NCBI RefSeq assembly: GCF_900100115.1
Contig: NZ_FNKL01000003.1
Location: forward strand, 62,001-126,000
Length of the DNA: 64,000 nt
DNA from: Chryseobacterium soldanellicola
GTDB lineage: Bacteria > Bacteroidota > Bacteroidia > Flavobacteriales > Weeksellaceae
Direction: 5' to 3'
The notes beneath the pieces are model-generated. The model saw only the letters and a list, made by a program, of their open reading frames with translations, searched no databases and was not told where the DNA came from. Positions 1 to 8,147 of the stretch are shown one piece after another. Both the position numbers and the translations under genes were made by a program. How positions within the stretch are numbered: the first letter of the stretch is position 1; every line of letters begins with the position of its first letter.

Positions 1-20
1 TTTTTTGGCATGAAAAATGA

Positions 21-70
21 TATAAGTTTATTTATAAACTATTATTAAAAATATAAGTATATTTATATAC
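21..70. promoter_or_regulatory. Paired palindromic operators before the carotenoid operon
   Basis: Two copies of a palindrome lie just upstream of the MarR gene: GTTTAT-TT-ATAAAC at 26-39 and GTATAT-TT-ATATAC at 57-70, each preceded by TATAA. Their centres are 31 bp apart, about three helical turns. The two copies differ at one position in each arm, and both changes keep the palindrome (T to A on the left, A to T on the right). By inference these are binding sites for the adjacent MarR dimer, which would then control itself and the crt genes. Confidence 0.6.
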
Positions 71-81
71 AATAAATTATC

Positions 82-753
82 ATGAATTATAAAATCACAA
101 AAGAAGTTATCGGGCTACTGGAAGAGTTTGAAACCGAAAATATACACCATTCTTATTCTCAGGATTTACAGGGTTTTAAGAAATGGATAAGTGATAAAGA
201 ATATTCTGATAACCAAAAAAAAGCCGAAGAGCCTTATTGGGAAGGCAAGGAAAACGGCAGAACCCCGGAAAGCGCCATCAGTACGCTTCTTGTACATCTT
301 AACAGGTATGCGAAAACCTACTCCAAATCAGCCATTGCCGAATCCGATTTTTCAACACAGGAAGATTTTATCTATCTCATCAACTTAAAAGCTTTAGGAA
401 AAATGACAAAAATGGAGCTTATCAAAAAAAATATACAGGATAAGCCTTCGGGAATGCTGATCATAGCCAGGCTTTTAAATCATGGATGGATCGAGCAGGC
501 AGAATGTGAAACTGACAGAAGAAATAAAGTCATCAACATCACAGAAAAAGGCCTTGAAACGTTGGAAAAACAGATGAAAAAAATCAGGAGCGCAACAGAG
601 ATCGTGACCGGAAACCTTACTTATAATGAAAAAATGGAGCTCATCCGTCTCCTCAATAAGCTTGACCGTTTTCATTATCCGATATTTTCCCGCAATATCA
701 ACAGCAAAGACCTCATCAGAACCGTTTACGAAGAATATCAATTCAAAAACTAA
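82..753 (+). CDS. MarR-family transcriptional regulator
   Basis: This 223-residue protein carries a winged-helix DNA-binding domain in its second half, roughly residues 95-170, with the wing signature DRRNKVINITEKG near residues 145-157. MarR proteins are usually about 150 residues, so the first 50-60 residues are an extra N-terminal segment. The gene ends 6 bp before crtI and is probably cotranscribed with the carotenoid genes. Two matched palindromes lie directly upstream. It most likely represses its own operon in response to a small ligand or stress signal; the signal cannot be read from sequence. Confidence 0.85.
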   Translation: MNYKITKEVIGLLEEFETENIHHSYSQDLQGFKKWISDKEYSDNQKKAEEPYWEGKENGRTPESAISTLLVHLNRYAKTYSKSAIAESDFSTQEDFIYLINLKALGKMTKMELIKKNIQDKPSGMLIIARLLNHGWIEQAECETDRRNKVINITEKGLETLEKQMKKIRSATEIVTGNLTYNEKMELIRLLNKLDRFHYPIFSRNINSKDLIRTVYEEYQFKN

Positions 754-759
754 AAGAAG

Positions 760-2229
760 ATGAAAAAGAAAATTGCGGTCATAGGTTCGGGTTTTTCAGG
801 GTTATCAGCGGCGGCTTATGCTTCAAAAGAAGGCCATGAAGTACATTTATTTGAAAAAAACAACGATATTGGAGGAAGAGCCAGAAATTTTAAAACCGAT
901 AACGGATATATTTTCGATATGGGACCGAGCTGGTATTGGATGCCCGATATTATTGAGTCTTTTTTTGAAGAATTTAACAGAAAAGCATCAGACTTTTATA
1001 CCCTTGTCCCTTTAGATCCGCAGTTTGAGATGGTTTTTTCTGATGGAGTTATGCAAATTCCGCATCATTACGGAGAAATGAAGGATCTTTTTGAAAAAAC
1101 CGAGCCCGGCGCAGGAAAAATGCTTGACAGATTTATGGAAGATGCTCAATATAAATATGAAACGGGCATGAAAGATTTTGTCAATAAACCTTGCCATTCA
1201 TGGTGGGAATTTGTTTCACCTAAAATAGCAAAAAGTGCCTTAAAGCTTGATTTATTAACGAATTTTCAAAGTTTTGTAAGAAAATATTTCACTCATCCGA
1301 AACTGATTGTCTTAATGGAATTTCCAGTGATATTTCTGGGTGCCGCGCCAAAAGATATCCCGGCGCTCTACAGCCTGATGAATTATGGCGGCTATAAACT
1401 GGGAACATGGTATCCGATGGGCGGTTTTTCAAAAATCATAGATGCTATGAAAGAAATCGCTGTAGAACAAGGCACTATCATTAACTGTAATTCCAACGTA
1501 GAAAAAATTATTGTTAAAAATAACAAAGTTTCCGGCTTGATCGTTAATCAAAAAGAAATTAATTTTGATACCATTATTGCCTCTTCGGATTATCATCATA
1601 CCGAAACGAAATTACTTCCTGAAGAATTCCGGAATTATAATGAAAAGTATTGGGAAAAACGGACTTTTGCGCCTTCATGCCTTATTTATTATATCGGATG
1701 CAAAGAAAAAATCCCTAATCTCAAGCATCATACTTTATTTTTTGAAAATGACCTCGACCTTCATACGGAAGAAATCTATACTGATAAAAAATGGCCTACA
1801 AAACCGTTGTTTTATGCCTGTTGTCCTTCAAAAACCGATCCTTCGGTAGCGCCCGAAAATAGTGAAAACCTTTTTTTGCTGATGCCCGTTGCAACCGGAA
1901 TAGAAGATAATGAAGAAATCAGGGAAATATATTTTAACCAAATGATTTCAAGATTAGAAAAACATACAGGAACTTCTGATCTTATTTCAAAAATAGAATA
2001 TAAAAAAAGCTATTGCATTAAAGATTTTAAAGAAGATTACAATGCATACCAGGGAAATGCATACGGCCTTGCCAATACCTTGTCACAAACGGCAGTTCTC
2101 AAACCATCACTTAGAAACAAAAAATTAAAAAATCTCTTTTATACCGGCCAGCTTACCGTACCGGGACCGGGAGTTCCACCTTCTATTATTTCCGGAAAAA
2201 TAGCTGCCCATGAAGCCACCAAAAATTGA
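760..2229 (+). CDS. crtI: Phytoene desaturase (CrtI type)
   Basis: This FAD-dependent enzyme introduces double bonds into phytoene to give lycopene. The N-terminus has the dinucleotide-binding fold with GSGFSGLSAA near residue 9 and the GGRA motif about 30 residues later. The C-terminus has the CrtI signature FYTGQLTVPGPGVPPSIISG, which closes the FAD site. Its 489 residues are normal for the family. It starts 6 bp after the MarR gene and ends 5 bp before the ATG of crtB, so it is the second gene of a compact carotenoid operon. Confidence 0.95.
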   Translation: MKKKIAVIGSGFSGLSAAAYASKEGHEVHLFEKNNDIGGRARNFKTDNGYIFDMGPSWYWMPDIIESFFEEFNRKASDFYTLVPLDPQFEMVFSDGVMQIPHHYGEMKDLFEKTEPGAGKMLDRFMEDAQYKYETGMKDFVNKPCHSWWEFVSPKIAKSALKLDLLTNFQSFVRKYFTHPKLIVLMEFPVIFLGAAPKDIPALYSLMNYGGYKLGTWYPMGGFSKIIDAMKEIAVEQGTIINCNSNVEKIIVKNNKVSGLIVNQKEINFDTIIASSDYHHTETKLLPEEFRNYNEKYWEKRTFAPSCLIYYIGCKEKIPNLKHHTLFFENDLDLHTEEIYTDKKWPTKPLFYACCPSKTDPSVAPENSENLFLLMPVATGIEDNEEIREIYFNQMISRLEKHTGTSDLISKIEYKKSYCIKDFKEDYNAYQGNAYGLANTLSQTAVLKPSLRNKKLKNLFYTGQLTVPGPGVPPSIISGKIAAHEATKN

Positions 2230-2234
2230 TTAAT

Positions 2235-3071
2235 ATGAAAAAATTATTTGATGAACTCTCTTATAAAATCAGCAAAGAGACGACAAAACAATACAGTACA
2301 AGCTTTTCACTGGGAATTCTTGCATTGGAGCACGGGATCAGAAATCCTATCTACGCTATTTACGGCTATGTCCGTTTGGCAGACGAAATTGTTGACAGCT
2401 TTCATGAGTATGACAAAGGCAAGCTGCTCCAGCGATTCAGAAATGAAACCTGGCAGGCACTGGATGAGAAGATTTCCCTTAATCCGATTCTCCAGTCTTT
2501 TCAGGAAACGGTTCATTTATATAAAATTGATCTCACTTTAATCGATCAGTTTTTGAAAAGCATGGAAATGGATCTTAAAAAAATCGATTATAATTCAGAC
2601 CTGTATAAAGAGTATATTCTGGGATCTGCTGAAGTGGTCGGGCTGATGTGCCTGCAAATCTTTGTTGAAGGAAATACGGAACAATTTGAAAAATTAAAAC
2701 CGTTTGCCATGAAGCTGGGCTCGGCTTTCCAGAAAGTCAATTTCCTGCGTGATATGAAAGATGATTTTGATATTCTGGGGAGATGCTATTTTCCGGATCT
2801 TGACATTTCCTCATTTGACAATACCGTTAAGCTCTCCATTGAAAAAGATATCGATCAGGAATTCAAAGAAGCCCTTGAGGGCATAAAAAAATTGCCTGCC
2901 TCTTCGCGTTTTGGTGTTTATCTTGCGTACCGCTATTACATTTCTTTATTCAGAAAAATCAAAAGAAAATCTGCCAAAACCATTATGAATGAGAGAATCA
3001 GAATATCAGGCGGGGCCAAAATTTCACTGATGATGAGCAGCTATCTGCAATATAAAACTTCTCTTTTATAG
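2235..3071 (+). CDS. crtB: Phytoene synthase
   Basis: The enzyme condenses two geranylgeranyl diphosphates head to head to give phytoene. Both aspartate-rich metal-binding motifs are visible: DEIVD near residue 49 and DMKDD near residue 172. I use the ATG at 2235, 5 bp after the crtI stop; an in-frame TTG at 2226 would overlap crtI and is less likely. The 278-residue length fits squalene/phytoene synthases. No geranylgeranyl diphosphate synthase lies in the cluster, so the substrate must come from elsewhere. Confidence 0.95.
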   Translation: MKKLFDELSYKISKETTKQYSTSFSLGILALEHGIRNPIYAIYGYVRLADEIVDSFHEYDKGKLLQRFRNETWQALDEKISLNPILQSFQETVHLYKIDLTLIDQFLKSMEMDLKKIDYNSDLYKEYILGSAEVVGLMCLQIFVEGNTEQFEKLKPFAMKLGSAFQKVNFLRDMKDDFDILGRCYFPDLDISSFDNTVKLSIEKDIDQEFKEALEGIKKLPASSRFGVYLAYRYYISLFRKIKRKSAKTIMNERIRISGGAKISLMMSSYLQYKTSLL

Positions 3072-3099
3072 TAAATTTTTACCTTTTAACAATATTAAT

Positions 3100-3558
3100 A
3101 TGAATTTTCTTATTGTAATTACTACTTTTTTTATCATGGAAGCAATGACGTGGCTTATCCATAAATATGTCATGCACGGTTTCCTCTGGTCGTTACATAA
3201 AGATCACCATGATCACAGCCATGAAGGTCATATGGAAAAGAATGATTATTTTTTTGTCATTTTTGCGGTGCCGACGATTATTTTGATGTATTATGGTACG
3301 ATTCAAAATTTTAATCATTGGTTTTATATAGCCATCGGGATTGCACTTTACGGTATGGCCTATTTTTTTGTGCATGATATTTTTATTCATCAAAGAATCA
3401 AATTATTACGGAATACTCAAAATCCTTACCTTTTGGCAATCAGACGTGCTCATAAGCAGCATCATAAACATACAGGGAAAGAAAAAGGGGAATGTTTCGG
3501 TTTTCTGTGGGTTCCGGTAAAATATTTTAAGCTGTTTTTTAATAAAATAAATAAATAA
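3100..3558 (+). CDS. crtZ: Beta-carotene hydroxylase (CrtZ type)
   Basis: This small di-iron membrane hydroxylase adds 3-hydroxyl groups to the beta rings of beta-carotene, giving zeaxanthin. The 152-residue protein has the histidine clusters of the family: HKYVMHG near 22, HKDHHDH near 34, HDIFIH near 92 and RRAHKQHHKH near 113. About four hydrophobic segments lie between them. It is followed with no gap by the lycopene cyclase gene. The presence of CrtZ and absence of a ketolase point to zeaxanthin rather than astaxanthin as the product. Confidence 0.92.
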   Translation: MNFLIVITTFFIMEAMTWLIHKYVMHGFLWSLHKDHHDHSHEGHMEKNDYFFVIFAVPTIILMYYGTIQNFNHWFYIAIGIALYGMAYFFVHDIFIHQRIKLLRNTQNPYLLAIRRAHKQHHKHTGKEKGECFGFLWVPVKYFKLFFNKINK

Positions 3559-4263
3559 ATGCTTTCCTGTACCTATCTTCTCATCGACCTTTTTACCGTT
3601 ATTATTTGTTTTATTTTTTCATTCCATCATAAAATAAAATTTAACCGTCATTTCGGAGCATTTTTTAAGGCTTCATGCATTGTTGGCCTTGTATTTATTG
3701 TCTGGGATGCCTGGTTTACAAAAATCGGAGTCTGGTGGTTTAATGACCAATACATTTTGGGAATCAGGATTTTAAAACTTCCGATTGAAGAAATATTGTT
3801 TTTTATATGCATTCCGTTTGCTTGTATTTTTACATATTATTGCCTTGATAAATTTTTTAAGCTCAACTGGAAACCACTGCCGGAAAAGATTTTTGTCATC
3901 GTCAGCAGCATTATTTCATTAATCATCGGAATTTATTATCATGAAAAAGTCTATACTTCATTTACCTTTATAACGACTTCACTCAGTCTTTTCATCCTGT
4001 ATTTTGTTTTAAAATCAAGATGGATCGGTAAAGCTTCTTTCATTTATTTACTGCTGATGCCCGGATTCTTATTGGTAAATGGCATTTTAACAGGCACCGG
4101 ACTGCCCTCACCTATTGTTAATTATAATCCAGCCGAATTTCTGGGAATAAGAATACTGACGATTCCCATTGAAGACACCGCTTACGGCTACGAATTGATC
4201 TTATGGAATATTTATCTATTTCAGAAGTTTAAAATCAAAGAGATAACAACTTCATATGATTAA
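3559..4263 (+). CDS. crtYcd: Lycopene cyclase, fused CrtYc/CrtYd type
   Basis: This membrane protein cyclises the ends of lycopene to beta-carotene. It has two related halves joined in one 234-residue chain, each carrying the conserved proline-glutamate motif: RILKLPIEEILFF near residue 72 and RILTIPIEDTAYG near residue 212. In actinobacteria these halves are separate CrtYc and CrtYd subunits, while Bacteroidota and archaea often have the fused form. The ATG follows the crtZ TAA directly, so the two are translationally coupled. It is the last gene of the operon and converges on the next gene with no clear strong terminator. Confidence 0.9.
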   Translation: MLSCTYLLIDLFTVIICFIFSFHHKIKFNRHFGAFFKASCIVGLVFIVWDAWFTKIGVWWFNDQYILGIRILKLPIEEILFFICIPFACIFTYYCLDKFFKLNWKPLPEKIFVIVSSIISLIIGIYYHEKVYTSFTFITTSLSLFILYFVLKSRWIGKASFIYLLLMPGFLLVNGILTGTGLPSPIVNYNPAEFLGIRILTIPIEDTAYGYELILWNIYLFQKFKIKEITTSYD

Positions 4264-4300
4264 ATTCAAGTATAAATTCCTTTTTTTAGTTAAATATTAA

Positions 4301-5002
4301 TTAACAAATCAAAAGCAGCCGGAATTCATCATTTTCAGCAGGAGCCCTGTGAATGCATGGTAAAACCTGTTGTAAAGGATGATCTACTGCCAGACGCCAA
4401 AGATGCCCTGTTCCTAAATTAACAGGTTCTGCACCTGGATCAGGCTGATAATGAAGATCAAAGAAACATTCTGTTAGAAAGGCTTCAAAATCTTCTTCCG
4501 GACCGTTGTGTAATTTTTTAAGCTTTTCCCTGATTTCAGGGATTAAAATTTTTTGCTGGGCTTGATCGTTGGGTAAAATATCACTTGCTATGCCATAATA
4601 TGTACATAAAAAAGTATCCGTTCCAATGGGTGAACGGTCGACATGATACGAATAAACATCTGTTGAGAAGAAATCCAGGTCCTGATCCCGGTTATAATAA
4701 GCAATCAGATTAAGAGAAGGCAAAGCTCCGAAATCCGCCAGTAATTGTATATCACGTAAAATAATTTCCCTTGCGAGACTCCCTTTTTCTGATAGTTGTA
4801 AGGCTAAAAGATCTTCAGTGGAAACTTCAGTAACATTTTCTTTTACCTGAAGCTTAGACACAATTTCTTTAAAATCTCCGTCCAAATTCCTGGCCCAGCA
4901 AAGTGCATTCGTACTTCCTTGGAAATTAGTATTTACAAGCCCTGAAAAGGTAGAAACCACTTCAATCTGGCTGTTATCAGAAAATGAAAATGTATCGCCC
5001 AT
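4301..5002 (-). CDS. DUF1826-like protein
   Basis: The 233-residue soluble protein resembles the DUF1826 family: an N-terminal NALCWARNLDG segment near residue 32, a central YHVDRSPIGTDTFLCTYYG near residue 120, and a C-terminal CIHRAPAENDEFRLLLIC. The function is unknown. In proteobacteria some DUF1826 genes lie in zinc-starvation regulons, but nothing here shows zinc control. It is a single gene convergent with the carotenoid operon. The family assignment rests on recalled motifs only. Confidence 0.6.
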   Translation of the reverse strand: MGDTFSFSDNSQIEVVSTFSGLVNTNFQGSTNALCWARNLDGDFKEIVSKLQVKENVTEVSTEDLLALQLSEKGSLAREIILRDIQLLADFGALPSLNLIAYYNRDQDLDFFSTDVYSYHVDRSPIGTDTFLCTYYGIASDILPNDQAQQKILIPEIREKLKKLHNGPEEDFEAFLTECFFDLHYQPDPGAEPVNLGTGHLWRLAVDHPLQQVLPCIHRAPAENDEFRLLLIC

Positions 5003-5083
5003 GTTTATTTTAAATATTTTTTTAAAAATTACGGAAATAGGTTAAAAATCTACGCTATACAGAAAAATGGATAAATCGTGAAT

Positions 5084-5545
5084 TTATTTTCCGTTAAACA
5101 TTTTTTCTAAAACTTCATATCGGTAATCAAAAACATGCTTCAGCTTTTTTCTGACAAATAGAGCATGTGCAATTTCACCCAAAAAACCTAAAGGAAGCTC
5201 ATAATCCACCGAATCTTTCATAAAAACTCCATTTTCGTTGATTATAAATTCGTGATGATGGTTCCAGAGCTTGTAAGGTCCTTTCTTTTGAAAATCTGTA
5301 AAGCTTTTTTGGAAATCAACCTGTGTAATTTCCGTTTTCCATTTCATTTTTATTCCTAAAAGGGGTGAAACATGATAATCAATGATCATTCCTTCAAAAA
5401 TCCCGTCGTCATCCATCTTGGTAAGCACCGTAAAATTCATATCTTTTGGGGTGATTTTAGAAAGATTATTCGCGGAAGAAAAAAAATTCCAGGCTGTTTT
5501 TATATCACAGTTAAGCTGTTGTTCCCTATAAAGTCTGTGTATCAT
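5084..5545 (-). CDS. SRPBCC (START-like) ligand-binding family protein
   Basis: The 153-residue protein has the helix-grip pattern of the SRPBCC superfamily: an opening YREQQLNCDIKTAWNFFSSANNLSKITP, a middle W-rich beta sheet and a long C-terminal helix, VRKKLKHVFDYRYEVLEKMF. Such proteins bind hydrophobic ligands or polyketide/lipid intermediates. Homologues near photolyase and carotenoid genes are common in Bacteroidota, which fits its location about 0.8 kb from the crt cluster. The ligand is unknown. Confidence 0.8.
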   Translation of the reverse strand: MIHRLYREQQLNCDIKTAWNFFSSANNLSKITPKDMNFTVLTKMDDDGIFEGMIIDYHVSPLLGIKMKWKTEITQVDFQKSFTDFQKKGPYKLWNHHHEFIINENGVFMKDSVDYELPLGFLGEIAHALFVRKKLKHVFDYRYEVLEKMFNGK

Positions 5546-5682
5546 TTCATTAAATTTAATCCTTTAAAAGGCTTTATATTATCAATAATTTCCGGTCATC
5601 AAAGATAATTTTTTACCGTGTTATATGTACACTCATATTGAAGAAATCATCTTTAATTTTCTGAAGATAAAAACGTAAAAAA

Positions 5683-5704
5683 AGCTTCTCGAAAAAGAGA
5701 AGCT
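5683..5704 (-). terminator. Intrinsic terminator of the DUF4142 gene
   Basis: A perfect 8-bp stem AGCTTCTC / GAGAAGCT with a 6-nt loop is followed on the minus strand by a run of T. It lies 28 bp beyond the stop of the DUF4142 lipoprotein gene. Confidence 0.85.
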
Positions 5705-5731
5705 AAGCGGTAATGCAAGATAAGCACCTAT

Positions 5732-6337
5732 TTATTTTACAGCACTTTTTGCTTTTTCAGATTCCATCAGATGATGTTCTAAAGTTGGCAAAGTTGTACT
5801 TGCGAAAGATTTTAAAGAAGCTTCCGAACCATTTGTAGCCTCTTTTTTAAACTCTTCGATATCTTTTTTATGGTCAGTAACCATCAGATCTGTGTAAGAG
5901 CGGTCAAATTCTGCCGCTTTTTTTGCTTTCAGATCATCATATTTTTTCTGCTGATCGGCATCTAAGCTTGTTGGCAACGTATACCCTGCCGTTGATGCCC
6001 ATTTTTTAAGCTCATCATTGGCTTTGCTGTGGTCTTTCACCATCATTTCACCCAATGTTTTTACCGTCTGGCTGGATGCGTTTGTAGCTGCAAGCTGTCC
6101 CATCATGACTTCCATCATTCCTCCTTTGGCTGCGGCGTCAGCGAATTTTTTGTCCTGGTCGCTGAGAGCGGTTTTCATGCTGTCAGCCGTTTTAGCCGTA
6201 TCACTCGCAATAACCCCGGAATCTGCGGGAGCCGCTACTGCAGGGCTGTCTGTAGCGTTATTTACCGCTGTAGTTTCATTTTTCTTGCAAGCCACCATTG
6301 CAGTGAAGGCCAGAAATGTTAAAATCGATTTTTTCAT
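5732..6337 (-). CDS. DUF4142 lipoprotein
   Basis: The 201-residue protein begins with a lipoprotein signal, hydrophobic residues 4-15 and a lipobox ending in cysteine 17 (AMVAC). After an Ala/Thr-rich linker, residues 60-200 form an all-helical DUF4142 domain, related to ferritin-like four-helix bundles, with HSKANDELKKWA and LEHHLMESEKAK segments. DUF4142 proteins are predicted envelope proteins, often stress-linked, with no established activity. It is monocistronic with a strong terminator downstream. Confidence 0.88.
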   Translation of the reverse strand: MKKSILTFLAFTAMVACKKNETTAVNNATDSPAVAAPADSGVIASDTAKTADSMKTALSDQDKKFADAAAKGGMMEVMMGQLAATNASSQTVKTLGEMMVKDHSKANDELKKWASTAGYTLPTSLDADQQKKYDDLKAKKAAEFDRSYTDLMVTDHKKDIEEFKKEATNGSEASLKSFASTTLPTLEHHLMESEKAKSAVK

Positions 6338-6533
6338 AATAATAATTTAAAATGGTTGTATATATGTTGAACTCAATCATCATCTTATGTTCTACACAAC
6401 AATTTATTTGCCAAAATTTTATGAATTGAATTTAATTTTATTTATACTTGCCAAAAATTAACTGAAAAAATTACCGAATAATCCCCGTTTTTTCAATTTA
6501 TTATTTTTAAATAATATAAACAAGGAGTTTTAC

Positions 6534-6564
6534 TTTGAAGTATTTCAACTTCTGAGTAAATTTG
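6534..6564 (+). promoter_or_regulatory. Bacteroidota-type promoter
   Basis: TTTG at 6534-6537 is followed after 19 bp by TAAATTTG at 6557-6564. This matches the Bacteroidota housekeeping consensus TTTG-N19-TAnnTTTG. It places transcription start roughly 10 bp before the ATG at 6580. Confidence 0.75.
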
Positions 6565-6579
6565 TAAAAATTTAAATTC

Positions 6580-6939
6580 ATGAACTATACGCTTGAGCTC
6601 AATACGCAGGAGCCGGACTCTAATATTGTTTTTAATACAATCGTATTTGATTCATTCAAGGTTAATATAGTTGAAAGATATATTGGGCGGATGAATTACA
6701 GCCCGAAACTGTGTCATGTTTTATTTAAAGTCAGGACTTTAGATAATGAAATCATTAAAACCAGGGACGGGAATGCGAGGAGTAAAATTAAAGGTGATAA
6801 ATTTGAAGAATACTATAAATTATCAAGAATACTGAATTCCTACGATTATAAAAACAGGCTGATCAACAGAAAAGACGCAGAACAGGATTATGTACATTTT
6901 ATCCTGAGCCTGGTTATTTTTAATTATGAACTTAATTAA
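6580..6939 (+). CDS. Conserved-looking small protein of unknown function
   Basis: I do not recognise this 119-residue protein. It is soluble, charged and has no signal peptide or membrane segment. Features are a beta-rich first half (YTLELNTQEPDSNIVFNTIVFDSFKVNI) and a basic middle stretch with RDGNARSKIKGDKFEEYYK near residue 64. It is probably a real gene, because a near-perfect promoter sits directly upstream and the ORF has normal codon use. It stands alone between two intergenic gaps. Confidence 0.65.
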   Translation: MNYTLELNTQEPDSNIVFNTIVFDSFKVNIVERYIGRMNYSPKLCHVLFKVRTLDNEIIKTRDGNARSKIKGDKFEEYYKLSRILNSYDYKNRLINRKDAEQDYVHFILSLVIFNYELN

Positions 6940-7072
6940 TTCAGCTTTTTTATAGCTTTAAAAACCATATTCTGTCTTCTTTATAAATTAATTTTTAAAA
7001 TTCTACTAATTAATTGACGGCATATCCTTTGAATAATTAAATCAAAAATTAATTCTTGATAAATTTACGCTT

Positions 7073-7411
7073 ATGGATAATAAAACAGTTTTGGAAAAAG
7101 CAAATGCAGCGATTTCAGCAGGCGATCACGAAACCTTTCTAACGTATTGCACGGAAAACACGAAATGGACATTCGTAGGAGACCGGATACTTTCAGGAAA
7201 AGAGGAAATCCGTCAATATATGGCCGAAGCTTACAAAAAACCACCAAAATTTGATGTGGAATACATGATTGGTGAAGGAAATTTTGTGACGGCAGTCGGT
7301 ACCATAAGCTTATATGAAAATGACATTTGGGTTACATATGATTATTGTGATTTCTGGAGATTTGAAGATGGTAAAATGGCAGAATTAAGAGCTTTTGTGG
7401 TAAAGAAATAA
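7073..7411 (+). CDS. NTF2-like / SnoaL-like protein
   Basis: The 112-residue protein matches the cone-shaped NTF2-like fold: VLEKANAAISAGDHETFLTYCTENTKW at the N-terminus, GKEEIRQYM in the middle and a C-terminal beta sheet with DYCDFWRFEDGKMAELRAFVVKK. Members of this superfamily act as small isomerases, cyclases or ligand binders. The aspartate and histidine positions do not define a specific reaction. It stands alone. Confidence 0.85.
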   Translation: MDNKTVLEKANAAISAGDHETFLTYCTENTKWTFVGDRILSGKEEIRQYMAEAYKKPPKFDVEYMIGEGNFVTAVGTISLYENDIWVTYDYCDFWRFEDGKMAELRAFVVKK

Positions 7412-7492
7412 TGAATAATTTCATTTCTTAAACCTGTTTAAGAAAAAATGAGTTTTTATTTCCCAACTTTGTCATCGTAAACAATTTATACG

Positions 7493-8140
7493 ATGAAAGT
7501 TACAGGTAAAATTATAGCCGGAATAAAAATTCCCGACAGCGCAATGGCAACCCAATCAACGGAATTGTTGCGAGAACATGGCAGCGAACTTTTATATAAT
7601 CACACGTTGCGCGTTTTTCTTTTTGCAGCTTTAAACGGTCAACAAAACAATCTCACCTATAACGCCGAGCTTTTATATGTCAGCACCATGTTTCATGATC
7701 TTGGTTTGACGCCTCATTACCGTAGCGATGATAAAAGATTCGAGGTTGACGGGGCCAATGCAGCTCGTGATTTCCTGCGTGGCTACGACGTTTCTCCACA
7801 ATCGTTACAGCTGGTTTGGGATACAGTTGCGCTGCATACTTCTCCCGGTATTGCCGAATACAAAGAGCCGGAAGTTGCTTTACTCAACTATGGAGCAGCT
7901 TTGGATGTCATCGGAAAAGGATATGATCAGCTATCAGACAGCATCCGTGAGGAAATCGTGAGGCAATTTCCCCGAAATGGACTGAAGAAAAATATGATCA
8001 ACACTTTTTTTGAAGGTTTTAAACACAAACCACACACAACTTATGGCAGCATTAATTCCGATATCTGTGCCTGCATGATTCCAGGATATCAAAAACCGGA
8101 TTATTGTGATCTGATCCTGCATTCACCCTGGCCGGAGTAA
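7493..8140 (+). CDS. HD-domain hydrolase, cyanamide-hydratase-like
   Basis: The 215-residue protein has an HD metal-binding domain: NHTLRVFLFAA near residue 36 supplies the first histidine, FHDLGLTPHYR near residue 67 the HD pair, and ALHTSP near residue 121 and DVIG near 140 the later ligands. The arrangement, including NHTLRVFLFA, resembles cyanamide hydratase-like (DDI2/DDI3) HD proteins more than nucleotide phosphohydrolases. Base composition looks somewhat higher in GC than its neighbours, which could mean transfer. Substrate is uncertain. It converges on the GH97 gene with only 7 bp between stops. Confidence 0.78.
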   Translation: MKVTGKIIAGIKIPDSAMATQSTELLREHGSELLYNHTLRVFLFAALNGQQNNLTYNAELLYVSTMFHDLGLTPHYRSDDKRFEVDGANAARDFLRGYDVSPQSLQLVWDTVALHTSPGIAEYKEPEVALLNYGAALDVIGKGYDQLSDSIREEIVRQFPRNGLKKNMINTFFEGFKHKPHTTYGSINSDICACMIPGYQKPDYCDLILHSPWPE

Positions 8141-8147
8141 TTTACAT

